A stretch of DNA of 64,000 nucleotides from UMGS1649 sp045611765 (GTDB lineage Bacteria > Bacillota > Clostridia > TANB77 > CAG-465). The stretch covers positions 124,001 to 188,000 of the forward strand of contig JAZKXT010000004.1 in assembly GCA_045611765.1 (NCBI GenBank), written 5' to 3'. The position numbers were made by a program, and so were the translations under genes. The notes beneath the pieces were generated by a model. The model ran no database searches. It saw only the letters and a program-made list of their open reading frames with translations, and had not been told where the DNA came from. Shown piece by piece: positions 33,170 through 41,583 of this stretch; within the stretch, counting starts at the first letter, position 1, and each line of letters begins with the position of its first letter.

Positions 33170-33871
33170 TTATTTGTTTACTTTTTGCCAGATTTCCTCT
33201 GCGATGTCTTGGATAGTTCTCATTTCTCCATCCTCGACGCATTCAATAACCTCCCAATTCAAAGTCTTGGCCGCGAGCATTCCAGACGTACTTGCATCTA
33301 CAAGATGTTTCTCGTCAGCTTCATGTATATCTTGTTTTTCGCCACCAGTTATTTTGTTTGGTCTATTTGCTCTTAACTTCATAGTGTAATCTACAGGAAC
33401 ATTTAAATAGATTGTTACATCCGGCTTCGGAACCTCGAAATCCAAATATTCCAATCCATGCAACCAAGTAATAAACTGTACCAGTTTCTCTTCTCTTTCC
33501 GTTTCATCAGAAATATCTGCTATGAGTTTAGCACCTTGGTGAATAATGTTAGATTCAACCCAACGGTCAAATACAATTACACTTTCACCCTCAACATGGA
33601 TGGGTTCAATCTCCCTTTTGTAAGTAATGTATCTATCTACAGCATAAAAAGTTGATGCAGCTTTAGCACTTACATCTTTCGCTTCACTCTTAATCTGCCT
33701 ATTAAGATACATTCTTACTGCAGCCGAAGAATCACTTTCGTAATTAGGAAACGATGTCGAATAAACATTGTATCCTTCTTTCTCCAGTCTTTCTCGTAGC
33801 ATTTTTGCTTGGGTTTGCTTACCGCTTCCATCGGTACCTTCAATAACGATAATCTTGCCATTTAAATTCAT
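33170..33871 (-). CDS. tmk: Thymidylate kinase
   Basis: 233 aa. It phosphorylates dTMP to dTDP, the next step after ThyX. P-loop EGTDGSGKQTQ (about 11-21), DRW/DRY nucleotide motif VFDRWVESN near 100, and a lid-like region rich in charged residues. It is more closely related to the archaeal/clostridial long form than to B. subtilis Tmk (about 212 aa). SD TGGAGG. First gene of a tmk-thyX unit with a consensus-like promoter. Confidence 0.9.
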   Translation of the reverse strand: MNLNGKIIVIEGTDGSGKQTQAKMLRERLEKEGYNVYSTSFPNYESDSSAAVRMYLNRQIKSEAKDVSAKAASTFYAVDRYITYKREIEPIHVEGESVIVFDRWVESNIIHQGAKLIADISDETEREEKLVQFITWLHGLEYLDFEVPKPDVTIYLNVPVDYTMKLRANRPNKITGGEKQDIHEADEKHLVDASTSGMLAAKTLNWEVIECVEDGEMRTIQDIAEEIWQKVNK

Positions 33872-33984
33872 AAACTATTTCCTCCATTTTTTATAATGTA
33901 GTATATAATATATTTATTTTGTTACTAATTAGTCTCCTTTCATTTAGCTAAAATTGTTTTTGCCATCTAATTTAAATTTTCACA

Positions 33985-34013
33985 ATTATATCACAGGGGC
34001 GTCTCTTTTTCAA
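33985..34013 (-). promoter_or_regulatory. Promoter of tmk-thyX
   Basis: Minus-strand TTGAAA (34008-34013), 17-bp spacer, TATAAT (33985-33990), leaving a leader of about 107 nt. The 297-bp gap 33872-34168 otherwise holds only the rpsT promoter. Confidence 0.75.
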
Positions 34014-34097
34014 CACAAATTTTACATATGTTTTTAAAGATATAGTTGTAAAATCCAACCATTTTGCAGACTTAGCAAAAAATATTTTATCTTTTTC

Positions 34098-34126
34098 TTG
34101 ATTTTCTAAAAATATTATGTTAAAAT
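34098..34126 (+). promoter_or_regulatory. Promoter of rpsT
   Basis: TTGATT (34098-34103), 17-bp spacer, TAAAAT (34121-34126). Confidence 0.65.
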
Positions 34127-34168
34127 ATGCTTTGTAAAATTATATCTGCTCAAAAGGGAGGGAAAAAC

Positions 34169-34423
34169 ATGCCAAATATTAAATCAGCTAAAAAGAGAGT
34201 ATTAGTTAACGAAGCTAATCGTCTTGAAAATAAAAAAGTAAGAAAAGCATACAGAGATGCAGTTAAAGCTTTCGAAGTTGCTGTAGCTAATGGAGAAAAA
34301 GATTTAGAAACTCTTCACAAAAAAGCTGTTTCTGAAGTAGATAAAGCTTGGTCTAAAGGTGTTCTAAAAAGAAACACAGCAGACAGAAAAAAAGCAAATC
34401 TAGCAAAACTTTTAGCAAAATAA
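34169..34423 (+). CDS. rpsT: 30S ribosomal protein S20
   Basis: 84 aa, MPNIKSAKKRVLVNEANRLEN, all helical and Lys-rich. The frame opens 14 codons earlier, but AAGGGAGGG lies just before ATG 34169. It is monocistronic with its own promoter and terminator. Confidence 0.97.
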   Translation: MPNIKSAKKRVLVNEANRLENKKVRKAYRDAVKAFEVAVANGEKDLETLHKKAVSEVDKAWSKGVLKRNTADRKKANLAKLLAK

Positions 34424-34425
34424 TT

Positions 34426-34449
34426 AATCCGGTTTTACCGGATTTTTTT
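34426..34449 (+). terminator. Terminator of rpsT
   Basis: ATCCGGT/ACCGGAT stem with a TT centre followed by seven T. Confidence 0.9.
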
Positions 34450-34518
34450 ATGCTCATTTTAATTTAGTATATAACATTACTTCATTTATTTTCATACAAT
34501 ATGTTATGAGGTGATTAT

Positions 34519-35388
34519 ATGCTAAATTTCAAAGTGGGTGATATTGTTGCCAGAAAATCGTATAATTACGATGTGCTGTTTAGAATTCAACGAATCAATG
34601 GTGATGTAGTAGATTTAGTTGGCATTACCGTAAGAATAGTTGCCGACGCCCCAATATACGATTTAAAACTCATAGCAGATAATGAAGCTAAAAGAATAAT
34701 TAGCGATATAGAAAAAAATAGCAGAACAAAAATTTCACGTTGTTATTCTGGAATTAAAAATAGATTCAACATTAGAAGCAGTTATTCTCAAAGTATAGAT
34801 AACTCATATCCCATATATTCTAAAGATGAGGTATTAAAAAAACCCGGAGTAGTATTACATATCGACGGCGATCCAGAATACGCTCTAAAATGTAAGGATA
34901 TGTATAAAAAAATGGGCATAAACGCACATGTATATAACATTAAAGAAAGTGAACAACCTAGACATATATATAACTTGCTAACAAAAATACGACCTAATAT
35001 ATTAGTTCTTACTGGTCATGACGCTTTTATGAGAAAGAAAAACGATATATATAACATAGATAATTACAAAAACTCCAGATATTTTATTGAAAGTGTATTA
35101 GAAGCAAGACGTTATGAACATTCTTTAGACAACCTTGTAATATTCGCTGGTGCTTGCCAATCATACTACGAGGCTATTATTAGTGCTGGCGCCAATTTCG
35201 CGAGTGCCCCTAAACGTGTTTTAATAGATATGCTTGACCCAATAATTGTAGCTCAAACCGTCGCGTACACCCCAGTGGATAAATTCGCCCCCTTAGCAAG
35301 TATTATATCCAACACTCGAGAAGGTCTAAAGGGTATTGGAGGCGTTCAAACAAGAGGACAATATAGAGAAGGTATGCCCGGAATATAA
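34519..35388 (+). CDS. yabG: Sporulation-specific protease YabG
   Basis: 289 aa, the family's normal length. YabG is a cysteine-type protease made in the mother cell that processes coat proteins. In Clostridioides it also processes the germination protease precursor. N-terminal FKVGDIVARKSYNYDVLFRI, the central VVLHIDGDPEYALKC and ILVLTGHDAF with VIFAGACQSYYEAI (His and Cys) match the family. ATG follows GAGGTGAT. No sigma-A promoter is obvious, consistent with a sporulation sigma factor. Confidence 0.93.
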   Translation: MLNFKVGDIVARKSYNYDVLFRIQRINGDVVDLVGITVRIVADAPIYDLKLIADNEAKRIISDIEKNSRTKISRCYSGIKNRFNIRSSYSQSIDNSYPIYSKDEVLKKPGVVLHIDGDPEYALKCKDMYKKMGINAHVYNIKESEQPRHIYNLLTKIRPNILVLTGHDAFMRKKNDIYNIDNYKNSRYFIESVLEARRYEHSLDNLVIFAGACQSYYEAIISAGANFASAPKRVLIDMLDPIIVAQTVAYTPVDKFAPLASIISNTREGLKGIGGVQTRGQYREGMPGI

Positions 35389-35514
35389 TTAGTGATATTT
35401 GGGATAAATTAATTTTTTAAAATTATTAGAAATATTTTTAGCACTTGACACATATGATATACTATATGTGCTTTTTGCGCTAACCAATATAATAATTTGT
35501 AACGGAGGAAAAAT

Positions 35515-35856
35515 ATGTTATTTATCACAATGTCAGAGCGGGTTGTAGAAAGATGTAATGACCCCGGGAATTCCAACAACAATCGAGTAACAAATGCATA
35601 TCGCCGCCATATCGAAACTTTTAAAATGTGCGAGATGCACATCGTTCCGAGAGTCGGAGAAACCATTCGTTTAGGCGAAGGTAAAGCATACGATGTAATC
35701 GCCGTAGTACACAGCACTCGCTGCTGTGCAGGTATGATGCATCCCGAAATCTTTTTAGAGGTCGTCCCTCACAAGTACGAACATACTCATGACACAGGCG
35801 GCTATTCATTCAAAGAAGATTGGCCTTTGATTTGCGATTTAAAAAGCGATGACTAA
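35515..35856 (+). CDS. Hypothetical protein, 113 aa, small beta-rich domain
   Basis: I do not recognise this gene. It has a strong SD (CGGAGG) and an isolated position between yabG and valS. The middle reads MHIVPRVGETIRLGEGKAYDVIAVVH, a pattern of short beta strands around VPRVGE seen in small uncharacterised barrel-like proteins. It is rich in His and Cys (CEMH, TRCCAGMMH, HTHDTGG), which may bind metal. Third-position G/C is higher than in neighbours. Upstream a TTGACA at 35445 lacks a -10 at proper spacing, and the AGCAC/GTGCT hairpin there may instead terminate yabG. Confidence 0.7.
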   Translation: MLFITMSERVVERCNDPGNSNNNRVTNAYRRHIETFKMCEMHIVPRVGETIRLGEGKAYDVIAVVHSTRCCAGMMHPEIFLEVVPHKYEHTHDTGGYSFKEDWPLICDLKSDD

Positions 35857-35864
35857 TTGTACTA

Positions 35865-35909
35865 AACAATAAACTCACCTTAATTTAATGATTAGGTGAG
35901 TTTATTGTT
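35865..35909. terminator. Bidirectional terminator between the 113-aa gene and valS
   Basis: A perfect 16-bp stem (35865-35880 with 35894-35909), A/T-rich at the foot so that T-runs follow on both strands. Confidence 0.9.
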
Positions 35910-35937
35910 TTTATTATTTGTTTTTATAGATTGTCCT

Positions 35938-38535
35938 TTACTTTATGCTATCTTCTAGTTTGGCTATAAGCTCTGTATATTTTTTCACTTTTTCTTTTTC
36001 AGCTTCAATTAATGCAACAGGTGCTTTAGATACAAATTTTTCATTTGCAAGCATGCCTTGGGCTCTCTTTAATTCACCTTGTGCTTTAGCTATTTCAGCT
36101 TGAACTTTAGCTATTTGTTCCTCTTTATTTACTCCAACAGACAAGTCTAGTACCACATCTATATTTTGAGTATGTATATGCTCTCCTTCAAGGCCAGCAG
36201 TTTTAGCTATACTTAACTCTTCTATAGACAACAACTTTTTAAGCATTTCTACAGATTTTTCAATATTTTCTGAATAATTTTCACTACATATAGTCATATT
36301 TATTTTTTTAGAATTTGTAAGCCCTGCATTCGCACGAATATTTCTGGCTTCACGTATTACATCTATTAACTCTTGTTCAAACTTTTCATCTTGTTCAAAG
36401 TTATATTTAGCATCAGGATATCTTGCGATTATTAATGCTTCATCACCCGTCTCTAAATTAGAATATATTTCTTCTGTTATATATGGCATATATGGATGCA
36501 ATAGTTTTAATATATTAACTAGCACATATTTTAATGTAGCAACTGCCGCTTCATATCCGCCACTTGTTTCATTATATAGTCTTGGTTTAACCATTTCAAT
36601 ATATAAATCGCAAAAGTCTGACCAGGCAAAATCGTAAATTGTATTTAATGCTACACCAATCTCATATTTTTCAATATTATCTCTAACATTTGTAATTATA
36701 TGAGATAGTTTGCTTAATATCCATTTATCTTCAGGATAAAGCTTAGTTTCATCTATCTCTACTTTAGGATTTTTTTCTATATATATCAAACTAAATCTTG
36801 ATGCATTCCAAAGTTTGTTTGCAAAGTTACGTCCTGCCTCAACCTTTTCTGGAATATAACGAATATCATTTCCTGGAGCTATATTTTGTATTAATGAAAA
36901 TCTTAGCGCATCTGTTCCATATTCTTTCATAACTTCAAGCGGGTCTATTCCATTACCCAAGCTCTTAGACATCTTTCTTCCTTGCGCATCTCTTACAAGG
37001 CCATGAATAAATACATCTTTAAACGGAACTGTACCTGTATGTTCTATTGCGCTGAATATCATTTTAGATACCCAGAACGTTATAATATCATAACCAGTAA
37101 CAAGCGTTGTTGTTGGATAGAAGTATTCCAAATCCTCTGTTTTATCTGGCCAACCCAACGTACTAAACGGCCATAATGCCGAGCTAAACCATGTATCTAG
37201 ACAATCTTCATCTTGAACTAACTTTCCACCGCAGCTACACTCCACAGGGTGGCCCATTTGTACAATGGTTTTTCCACATTTTTCACAGTAATATGCTGGA
37301 ATTCTGTGTCCCCACCATAGTTGTCTTGAAATGCACCAGTCACGGATATTTTCCATCCAATTCATATATATTTTTTCAAATCTCTCTGGGATAAATCTTG
37401 TTTCTTTATTCTTAACTGCTTCAATTGCAGGACGAGCTAGCTCTTCCATTTTTACAAACCATTGTTTAGAAGCATATGGCTCAACTATTGTTTTACATCT
37501 GTAGCATTTGCCAACATTATGTTCGTAATCTTCCGTCTTAACCAGAGCTCCAATTGCTTCTAGTTCTTTAACTATTGCTATTCTTGCCTCTTCACGAGTC
37601 ATTCCAGTATACTCCCCATAGCCCTCTGCAATAGTTCCATCTTCATTTATTACAGATATAACTTCAAGATTATGTCTTAATCCTAATTCATAGTCATTAG
37701 GGTCATGTGCAGGAGTAATTTTAACAGCCCCTGTTCCAAAATCTTTTTCAACATATGTGTCTGCAACAACTGGTATTGCTTTGTTTATTATTGGAAGAAT
37801 AACGTTCTTGCCAACAATATTTACATATCTCTCATCCTCAGGATGTACTGCAACAGCAGTGTCACCTAACATTGTTTCTGGTCTTGTAGTAGCAACTACA
37901 ACATATTCATTTGTACCTTCGACCTGGTATCTAATGTGCCATAAATGAGATTTATCTGATTCGTACTCAACCTCATTATCTGATATTGATGTCTTACAAC
38001 ATGTACACCAGTTAACTATTCTCTTACCTTGATATATTAATCCTTTTTCATATAATTTAACAAATACATATTCAACCGCGTGTGACAATCCTTCATCCAT
38101 AGTAAAACGCTCACGCGACCAATCACAAGAGGCTCCTAATTTTCTAAGTTGTGTTGTAATTCTTCCACCATACAGATCTTTCCATGCCCAAGCTTCTTTA
38201 AGGAATCCTTCTCTTCCCAATTCTTCTTTTGTCTTGCCTTCTTTAGCTAGTTTCTCAACAACTTTAACTTCTGTTGCTATACTTGCATGGTCTGTTCCTG
38301 GTACCCATAACGTTGGAACACCTTTCATTCTGTTATATCTAATTAGTACATCTTGTATTGTATTGTCTAAAGCATGTCCCATATGTAGTTGCCCCGTTAC
38401 ATTTGGTGGTGGGATAACTATAGTATACGGTTTTTGTTCCTTATCTATTTGTGGTTTAAAATATCCTTTATTTTCCCAATTTGCATATATTCTTTCTTCT
38501 ATTTCTCCTGGGTTATATCTAGTTCCTAAATTCAT
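35938..38535 (-). CDS. valS: Valyl-tRNA synthetase
   Basis: 865 aa class I synthetase that charges tRNA-Val. HIGH-type motif PPPNVTGQLHMGHAL (about 42-56), KMSKS motif in GRKMSKSLGNG (about 520), a CP1 editing domain between them, Cys pairs that may bind zinc (CEKCGK, CSCGGK), an anticodon domain, and the C-terminal coiled coil starting near 800 that is typical for ValRS. A T-box leader is expected in Firmicutes but was not found; instead a 57-aa membrane peptide gene lies immediately upstream in the same transcript. Confidence 0.97.
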   Translation of the reverse strand: MNLGTRYNPGEIEERIYANWENKGYFKPQIDKEQKPYTIVIPPPNVTGQLHMGHALDNTIQDVLIRYNRMKGVPTLWVPGTDHASIATEVKVVEKLAKEGKTKEELGREGFLKEAWAWKDLYGGRITTQLRKLGASCDWSRERFTMDEGLSHAVEYVFVKLYEKGLIYQGKRIVNWCTCCKTSISDNEVEYESDKSHLWHIRYQVEGTNEYVVVATTRPETMLGDTAVAVHPEDERYVNIVGKNVILPIINKAIPVVADTYVEKDFGTGAVKITPAHDPNDYELGLRHNLEVISVINEDGTIAEGYGEYTGMTREEARIAIVKELEAIGALVKTEDYEHNVGKCYRCKTIVEPYASKQWFVKMEELARPAIEAVKNKETRFIPERFEKIYMNWMENIRDWCISRQLWWGHRIPAYYCEKCGKTIVQMGHPVECSCGGKLVQDEDCLDTWFSSALWPFSTLGWPDKTEDLEYFYPTTTLVTGYDIITFWVSKMIFSAIEHTGTVPFKDVFIHGLVRDAQGRKMSKSLGNGIDPLEVMKEYGTDALRFSLIQNIAPGNDIRYIPEKVEAGRNFANKLWNASRFSLIYIEKNPKVEIDETKLYPEDKWILSKLSHIITNVRDNIEKYEIGVALNTIYDFAWSDFCDLYIEMVKPRLYNETSGGYEAAVATLKYVLVNILKLLHPYMPYITEEIYSNLETGDEALIIARYPDAKYNFEQDEKFEQELIDVIREARNIRANAGLTNSKKINMTICSENYSENIEKSVEMLKKLLSIEELSIAKTAGLEGEHIHTQNIDVVLDLSVGVNKEEQIAKVQAEIAKAQGELKRAQGMLANEKFVSKAPVALIEAEKEKVKKYTELIAKLEDSIK

Positions 38536-38561
38536 TTTTATTTACTCCTTCATTTAATCAA

Positions 38562-38735
38562 TTATAAATTTACAAAATATATTACTAAAAGTGAAATAAC
38601 AGAGACGACAAAACCACTAGTAGTTAATACTTTATTACTAGTTTTATCTTTAAATATATCTCTTTTCCAAAATATACAAAAAGCACCTATACATAAAAAT
38701 ATTAGTGCTAATATATTTATTATACTTTCACTCAT
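38562..38735 (-). CDS. Small membrane protein, 57 aa, upstream of valS
   Basis: ATG 38735 follows TAGGGTGA. The peptide has two hydrophobic segments (about 5-21 and 40-56) separated by a basic turn (FWKRDIFKDKTSNK), so both ends probably face out. It is 26 bp before the valS start and shares its promoter. Family unknown. The consistent SD, hydrophobic pattern and spacing support a real gene. Confidence 0.65.
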   Translation of the reverse strand: MSESIINILALIFLCIGAFCIFWKRDIFKDKTSNKVLTTSGFVVSVISLLVIYFVNL

Positions 38736-38771
38736 TTTTTCACCCTAAAAAACTAAAATATTACATATATA

Positions 38772-38799
38772 ATATTACCACAAACATGACAAATGTCAA
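38772..38799 (-). promoter_or_regulatory. Promoter of the small membrane gene-valS unit
   Basis: Minus-strand TTGACA (38794-38799), 16-bp spacer, TAATAT (38772-38777). The leader to the small gene is only about 30 nt. Confidence 0.75.
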
Positions 38800-38836
38800 G
38801 GAAAAGCACAGTAAATTAAATTACGCGTAAAGATAA

Positions 38837-38866
38837 AAACCTATAAGGTTTATTCCTTATAGGTTT
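38837..38866 (-). terminator. Terminator after divIVA
   Basis: A perfect 12-bp stem (38837-38848 with 38855-38866), then TTTTTATC on the minus strand. Confidence 0.85.
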
Positions 38867-38907
38867 AGTAACAATATATTTATTACTTTTTCTTTATAAG
38901 TTACATG

Positions 38908-39351
38908 CTAATTTGCTTCATCTAATATTTTCATTTGAGCTTCAAGCATAGATTTTACTTTTATTTTATATATTTGCATCTCTTTTTTTACTTCTTCCAA
39001 ATCATACTCTTTTTTCTTAATATCTAAATCTAACTCAGCAATTCTATTTTTATACTCGTTTTCTTTTCTTTCTCTTATTTCGCTTGCTTCTTCAAGGGCT
39101 CTCTCTTTTATTTGTTCAGCTTCACTTTTTGCATTATTAATGCTTTGTTCAATTCCTTGTTCTAATGATTTATAATATTTTACTGATTCCTGCAGGTTCT
39201 CACATCTGTCTTTAAGTTCAGTTATCTCTTTAAAAACAGCTTCATAATCTACTATGAGTTTCTCTAAAAAATCTTCTACATCATTTATGTCATATCCTCC
39301 TATTTTTGCTTTTTTAAAAACTTTATTCTCAACATCTGCTGGTGTTAACAT
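38908..39351 (-). CDS. divIVA: DivIVA-family cell division/polarity protein
   Basis: 147 aa. The N-terminal membrane-binding motif (LTPADVENKVFKKAKIGGYDINDVEDFL) is the DivIVA signature, followed by a long coiled coil of Glu/Lys/Leu heptads to near residue 140. It recognises negative membrane curvature at septa and poles. It follows sepF, the normal clostridial order. Confidence 0.93.
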   Translation of the reverse strand: MLTPADVENKVFKKAKIGGYDINDVEDFLEKLIVDYEAVFKEITELKDRCENLQESVKYYKSLEQGIEQSINNAKSEAEQIKERALEEASEIRERKENEYKNRIAELDLDIKKKEYDLEEVKKEMQIYKIKVKSMLEAQMKILDEAN

Positions 39352-39408
39352 TTAAATCCCCTCCTATATAACACAAAGGGCGATAAGCCATTAGCCTACC
39401 ACCCACCT

Positions 39409-39906
39409 TTATTTCATCCAAGAAAACGAAAGTTTATTTCTGTATTGCGCTTTTTCTATATCATTTTGTATTTCAACAGTCTTTGGTGTTATTAGATAAA
39501 TAAGCGTAGAAATTTTCTGTATGCTTCCGTCTACAACAAATGTAGCTCCACTTAAGAAATCTATTATTCTTCTTTGATCTTCTTTAGTAACTGTTTCCAA
39601 GTTAACTATAACGGATCTTCTTTCTTTCAAATGTTCGCTTATTTCCTTTACATCATCAAAGCATTGTGGCTCAGTAATAACCATTTTTGAAGATGTCACA
39701 ACAGGGCTTGCACCAGTCATAGGCAATACTTTAGCTGTTCTAGAAATCTTTTCTTCAGCATCTCTTTCTCTTTTTGCAAAATAACCCGCTCTTGCTGGTC
39801 TTTCATATGTTTCTTCAACTTCGTCGATTATCTCTTCTTCATCATATTCTTCAGTCTCATTAAGGCCTAACATCCCCATAAATTTACTTATCATAGCTGC
39901 ACTCAT
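39409..39906 (-). CDS. sepF: Cell division protein SepF
   Basis: 165 aa. N-terminal amphipathic helix (MISKFMGMLGL), an acidic linker, and the SepF domain (about 80-160: KERRSVIVNLETVTKEDQRRIIDFLSGATFVVDGSIQKI). It aligns FtsZ filaments at the division site. The start ATG has a slightly distant GAGAGGGG SD. Confidence 0.93.
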   Translation of the reverse strand: MSAAMISKFMGMLGLNETEEYDEEEIIDEVEETYERPARAGYFAKRERDAEEKISRTAKVLPMTGASPVVTSSKMVITEPQCFDDVKEISEHLKERRSVIVNLETVTKEDQRRIIDFLSGATFVVDGSIQKISTLIYLITPKTVEIQNDIEKAQYRNKLSFSWMK

Positions 39907-39940
39907 TCTTATATAACCCCTCTCATAATACTATATCGAT

Positions 39941-39969
39941 ATAATACTATATATAATTATAAAATGCAA
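39941..39969 (-). promoter_or_regulatory. Promoter of sepF-divIVA
   Basis: Minus-strand TTGCAT (39964-39969), 17-bp spacer, TATTAT (39941-39946). A TGTCGAA (0A-box-like) sequence at about 40020 lies upstream. Its relevance is unproven. Confidence 0.6.
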
Positions 39970-40040
39970 GCAATTTTTTGAAGTTTTTGAAGAAATATTA
40001 GCTAGCTTTTGACATTTTTTGTCGAATTCTCCTATATTTG

Positions 40041-41573
40041 TTATTTTATGTATAACGCCACTCTAAATCCATTGGCATATGCTGTCATTTTACTACCCCA
40101 ACGCATACTAACAGAGGCCTCCGCACCAGGCATCCCGAACCAACCACCAACAAAAACTCTTTGATTTGTAGAATATCCTTGCATTGTCCATTCAGCAACA
40201 TTACCAGCTATATCATAAGTATTATTTACTTTTGCCGCTTTTAACGCCCCAGTTGTATATACGTAAGAACCTTTTTTGGTAAAACTTTCAGTCACGTCTC
40301 TATATGTTGGTTTGGTAGATTCAACATTAGTTGTAAACTTAGCTCCATCATTCATCTGTGTATAAGATGTCACCTCATGATTGGCATAATTACCATAATT
40401 TGTACTATCTATTAGACTTGATACCGCCTTTGTATCTAGCCACCATTGCATAATTGCATCCCATTGCACTCCGTATATTAATGTGGATGATACTCCGTAG
40501 GACATGTTGTCTTTTGGATACTGGCTTCTTGCTACCCATACAACCCCCGTATCATCTTCAAGCACATTAGTATTACTTGTCCAAGGTAGGTATATATACG
40601 GATATTTACCCATTACAGAATACACTTTATCTTCCAATATAACATTTCCTTCATCATCTATATAATTCGTATACGATCTAATACTATCTATTCCCGCTTC
40701 ATATCTTGCGACATAAAACCCCTTATATTCTTTTACACTTTCATACATTGCTTGAACTTCAGTAAGTGTTGTGCTTGTTATATATGCCGAATCTTGTGTT
40801 GGAAGTGGCATATTAATTACTGTACCTGTTACAATTTCCCAATACAACCTTCCTAATGTATTAGATATTTTTTGATTTACCCCAAAGTCTTTCCTTACAA
40901 AATTGCTAAAATTTTCTACTGGAATCCATACGTATTGATTTCTACTTCTTTTTGCCGTTTCTACGTTTGCATCGGTAACAGCTTCTGTTCCTTCATAGAT
41001 TACAAGGCCACCATCTTTGGTATTTTCTCCTGTCGCCTGTGACGCAACAAATCCCTTTGGTATTGGTACCGTGTCTACTATTGCAATAACATTCTCTTCC
41101 CATATTATAGGCACACCATCTTTATTGAATCTACTTGGCGTTTTCGCTCCGTGATACGTTGTTCCTCTATAATTTACTCCTTTTAAGTAATATACATTAT
41201 TTGTGTTTTCAGCTACTACAAAAACATCTAAGTCTGCAATCGTGCCTTTTCCTATATTTACACTTTCTGTTTTCAGCTTAGACATATCTAATACATATAG
41301 GTTGTTTCCTGCATCATCTTTGCTATTAAGTTCTGCTATAATAGCATTTGGCAAACCTTCTTTTGCAATTATTTCTAAGTTTGTCGGAAGCTCTCCATTA
41401 GCTATTACATAACTATTTACATCATTTGTAATTCTTTGTATCTTGCTCATAAACTCTTCGTATGATGCTGTTTGTATCGTTCTAACACCTATTACTGTTG
41501 CAGTAGTTACAAGTATAAACATTATTACTATTGTTACAGCTAGTATACTTATTGTTATTCCTTTTTTCATCAT
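40041..41573 (-). CDS. Prepilin-like protein with a formylglycine-generating-enzyme-type (SUMF1) domain
   Basis: 510 aa. The N-terminus (KKGITISILAVTIVIMFILV) looks like a type IV pilin-type leader followed by one membrane helix and a pilin-like stalk. From about residue 170 on it has the FGE/SUMF1 C-type-lectin-like fold: YVWIPVENF, GFYVARYEAG, YGVQWDAIMQWW, YDIAGNVAEWT and GFRVAL at the end. The catalytic Cys context of true FGE (G-C-x-R) is missing, and the RGGSW-type segment is changed to VGGWFG, so it is probably a binding or display domain. The second ATG (41570) has better SD spacing than the first. It follows the HlyD-like gene. Confidence 0.75.
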   Translation of the reverse strand: MMKKGITISILAVTIVIMFILVTTATVIGVRTIQTASYEEFMSKIQRITNDVNSYVIANGELPTNLEIIAKEGLPNAIIAELNSKDDAGNNLYVLDMSKLKTESVNIGKGTIADLDVFVVAENTNNVYYLKGVNYRGTTYHGAKTPSRFNKDGVPIIWEENVIAIVDTVPIPKGFVASQATGENTKDGGLVIYEGTEAVTDANVETAKRSRNQYVWIPVENFSNFVRKDFGVNQKISNTLGRLYWEIVTGTVINMPLPTQDSAYITSTTLTEVQAMYESVKEYKGFYVARYEAGIDSIRSYTNYIDDEGNVILEDKVYSVMGKYPYIYLPWTSNTNVLEDDTGVVWVARSQYPKDNMSYGVSSTLIYGVQWDAIMQWWLDTKAVSSLIDSTNYGNYANHEVTSYTQMNDGAKFTTNVESTKPTYRDVTESFTKKGSYVYTTGALKAAKVNNTYDIAGNVAEWTMQGYSTNQRVFVGGWFGMPGAEASVSMRWGSKMTAYANGFRVALYIK

Positions 41574-41583
41574 TTGCCTCCTA

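Noticed and set aside
35445..35480. Promoter for the 113-aa gene at the TTGACA in 35445-35450
   Set aside because: No -10 box at 16-18 bp; the segment instead forms an AGCAC/GTGCT hairpin followed by T, more like a terminator.
38540..38900. T-box riboswitch ahead of valS
   Set aside because: No T-box sequence or antiterminator was seen; the space is taken by a 57-aa ORF and a short leader.
40041..41573. Active formylglycine-generating enzyme working with the radical-SAM protein at 4311
   Set aside because: The FGE catalytic Cys context is absent, the genes are 36 kb apart, and no sulfatase is present.
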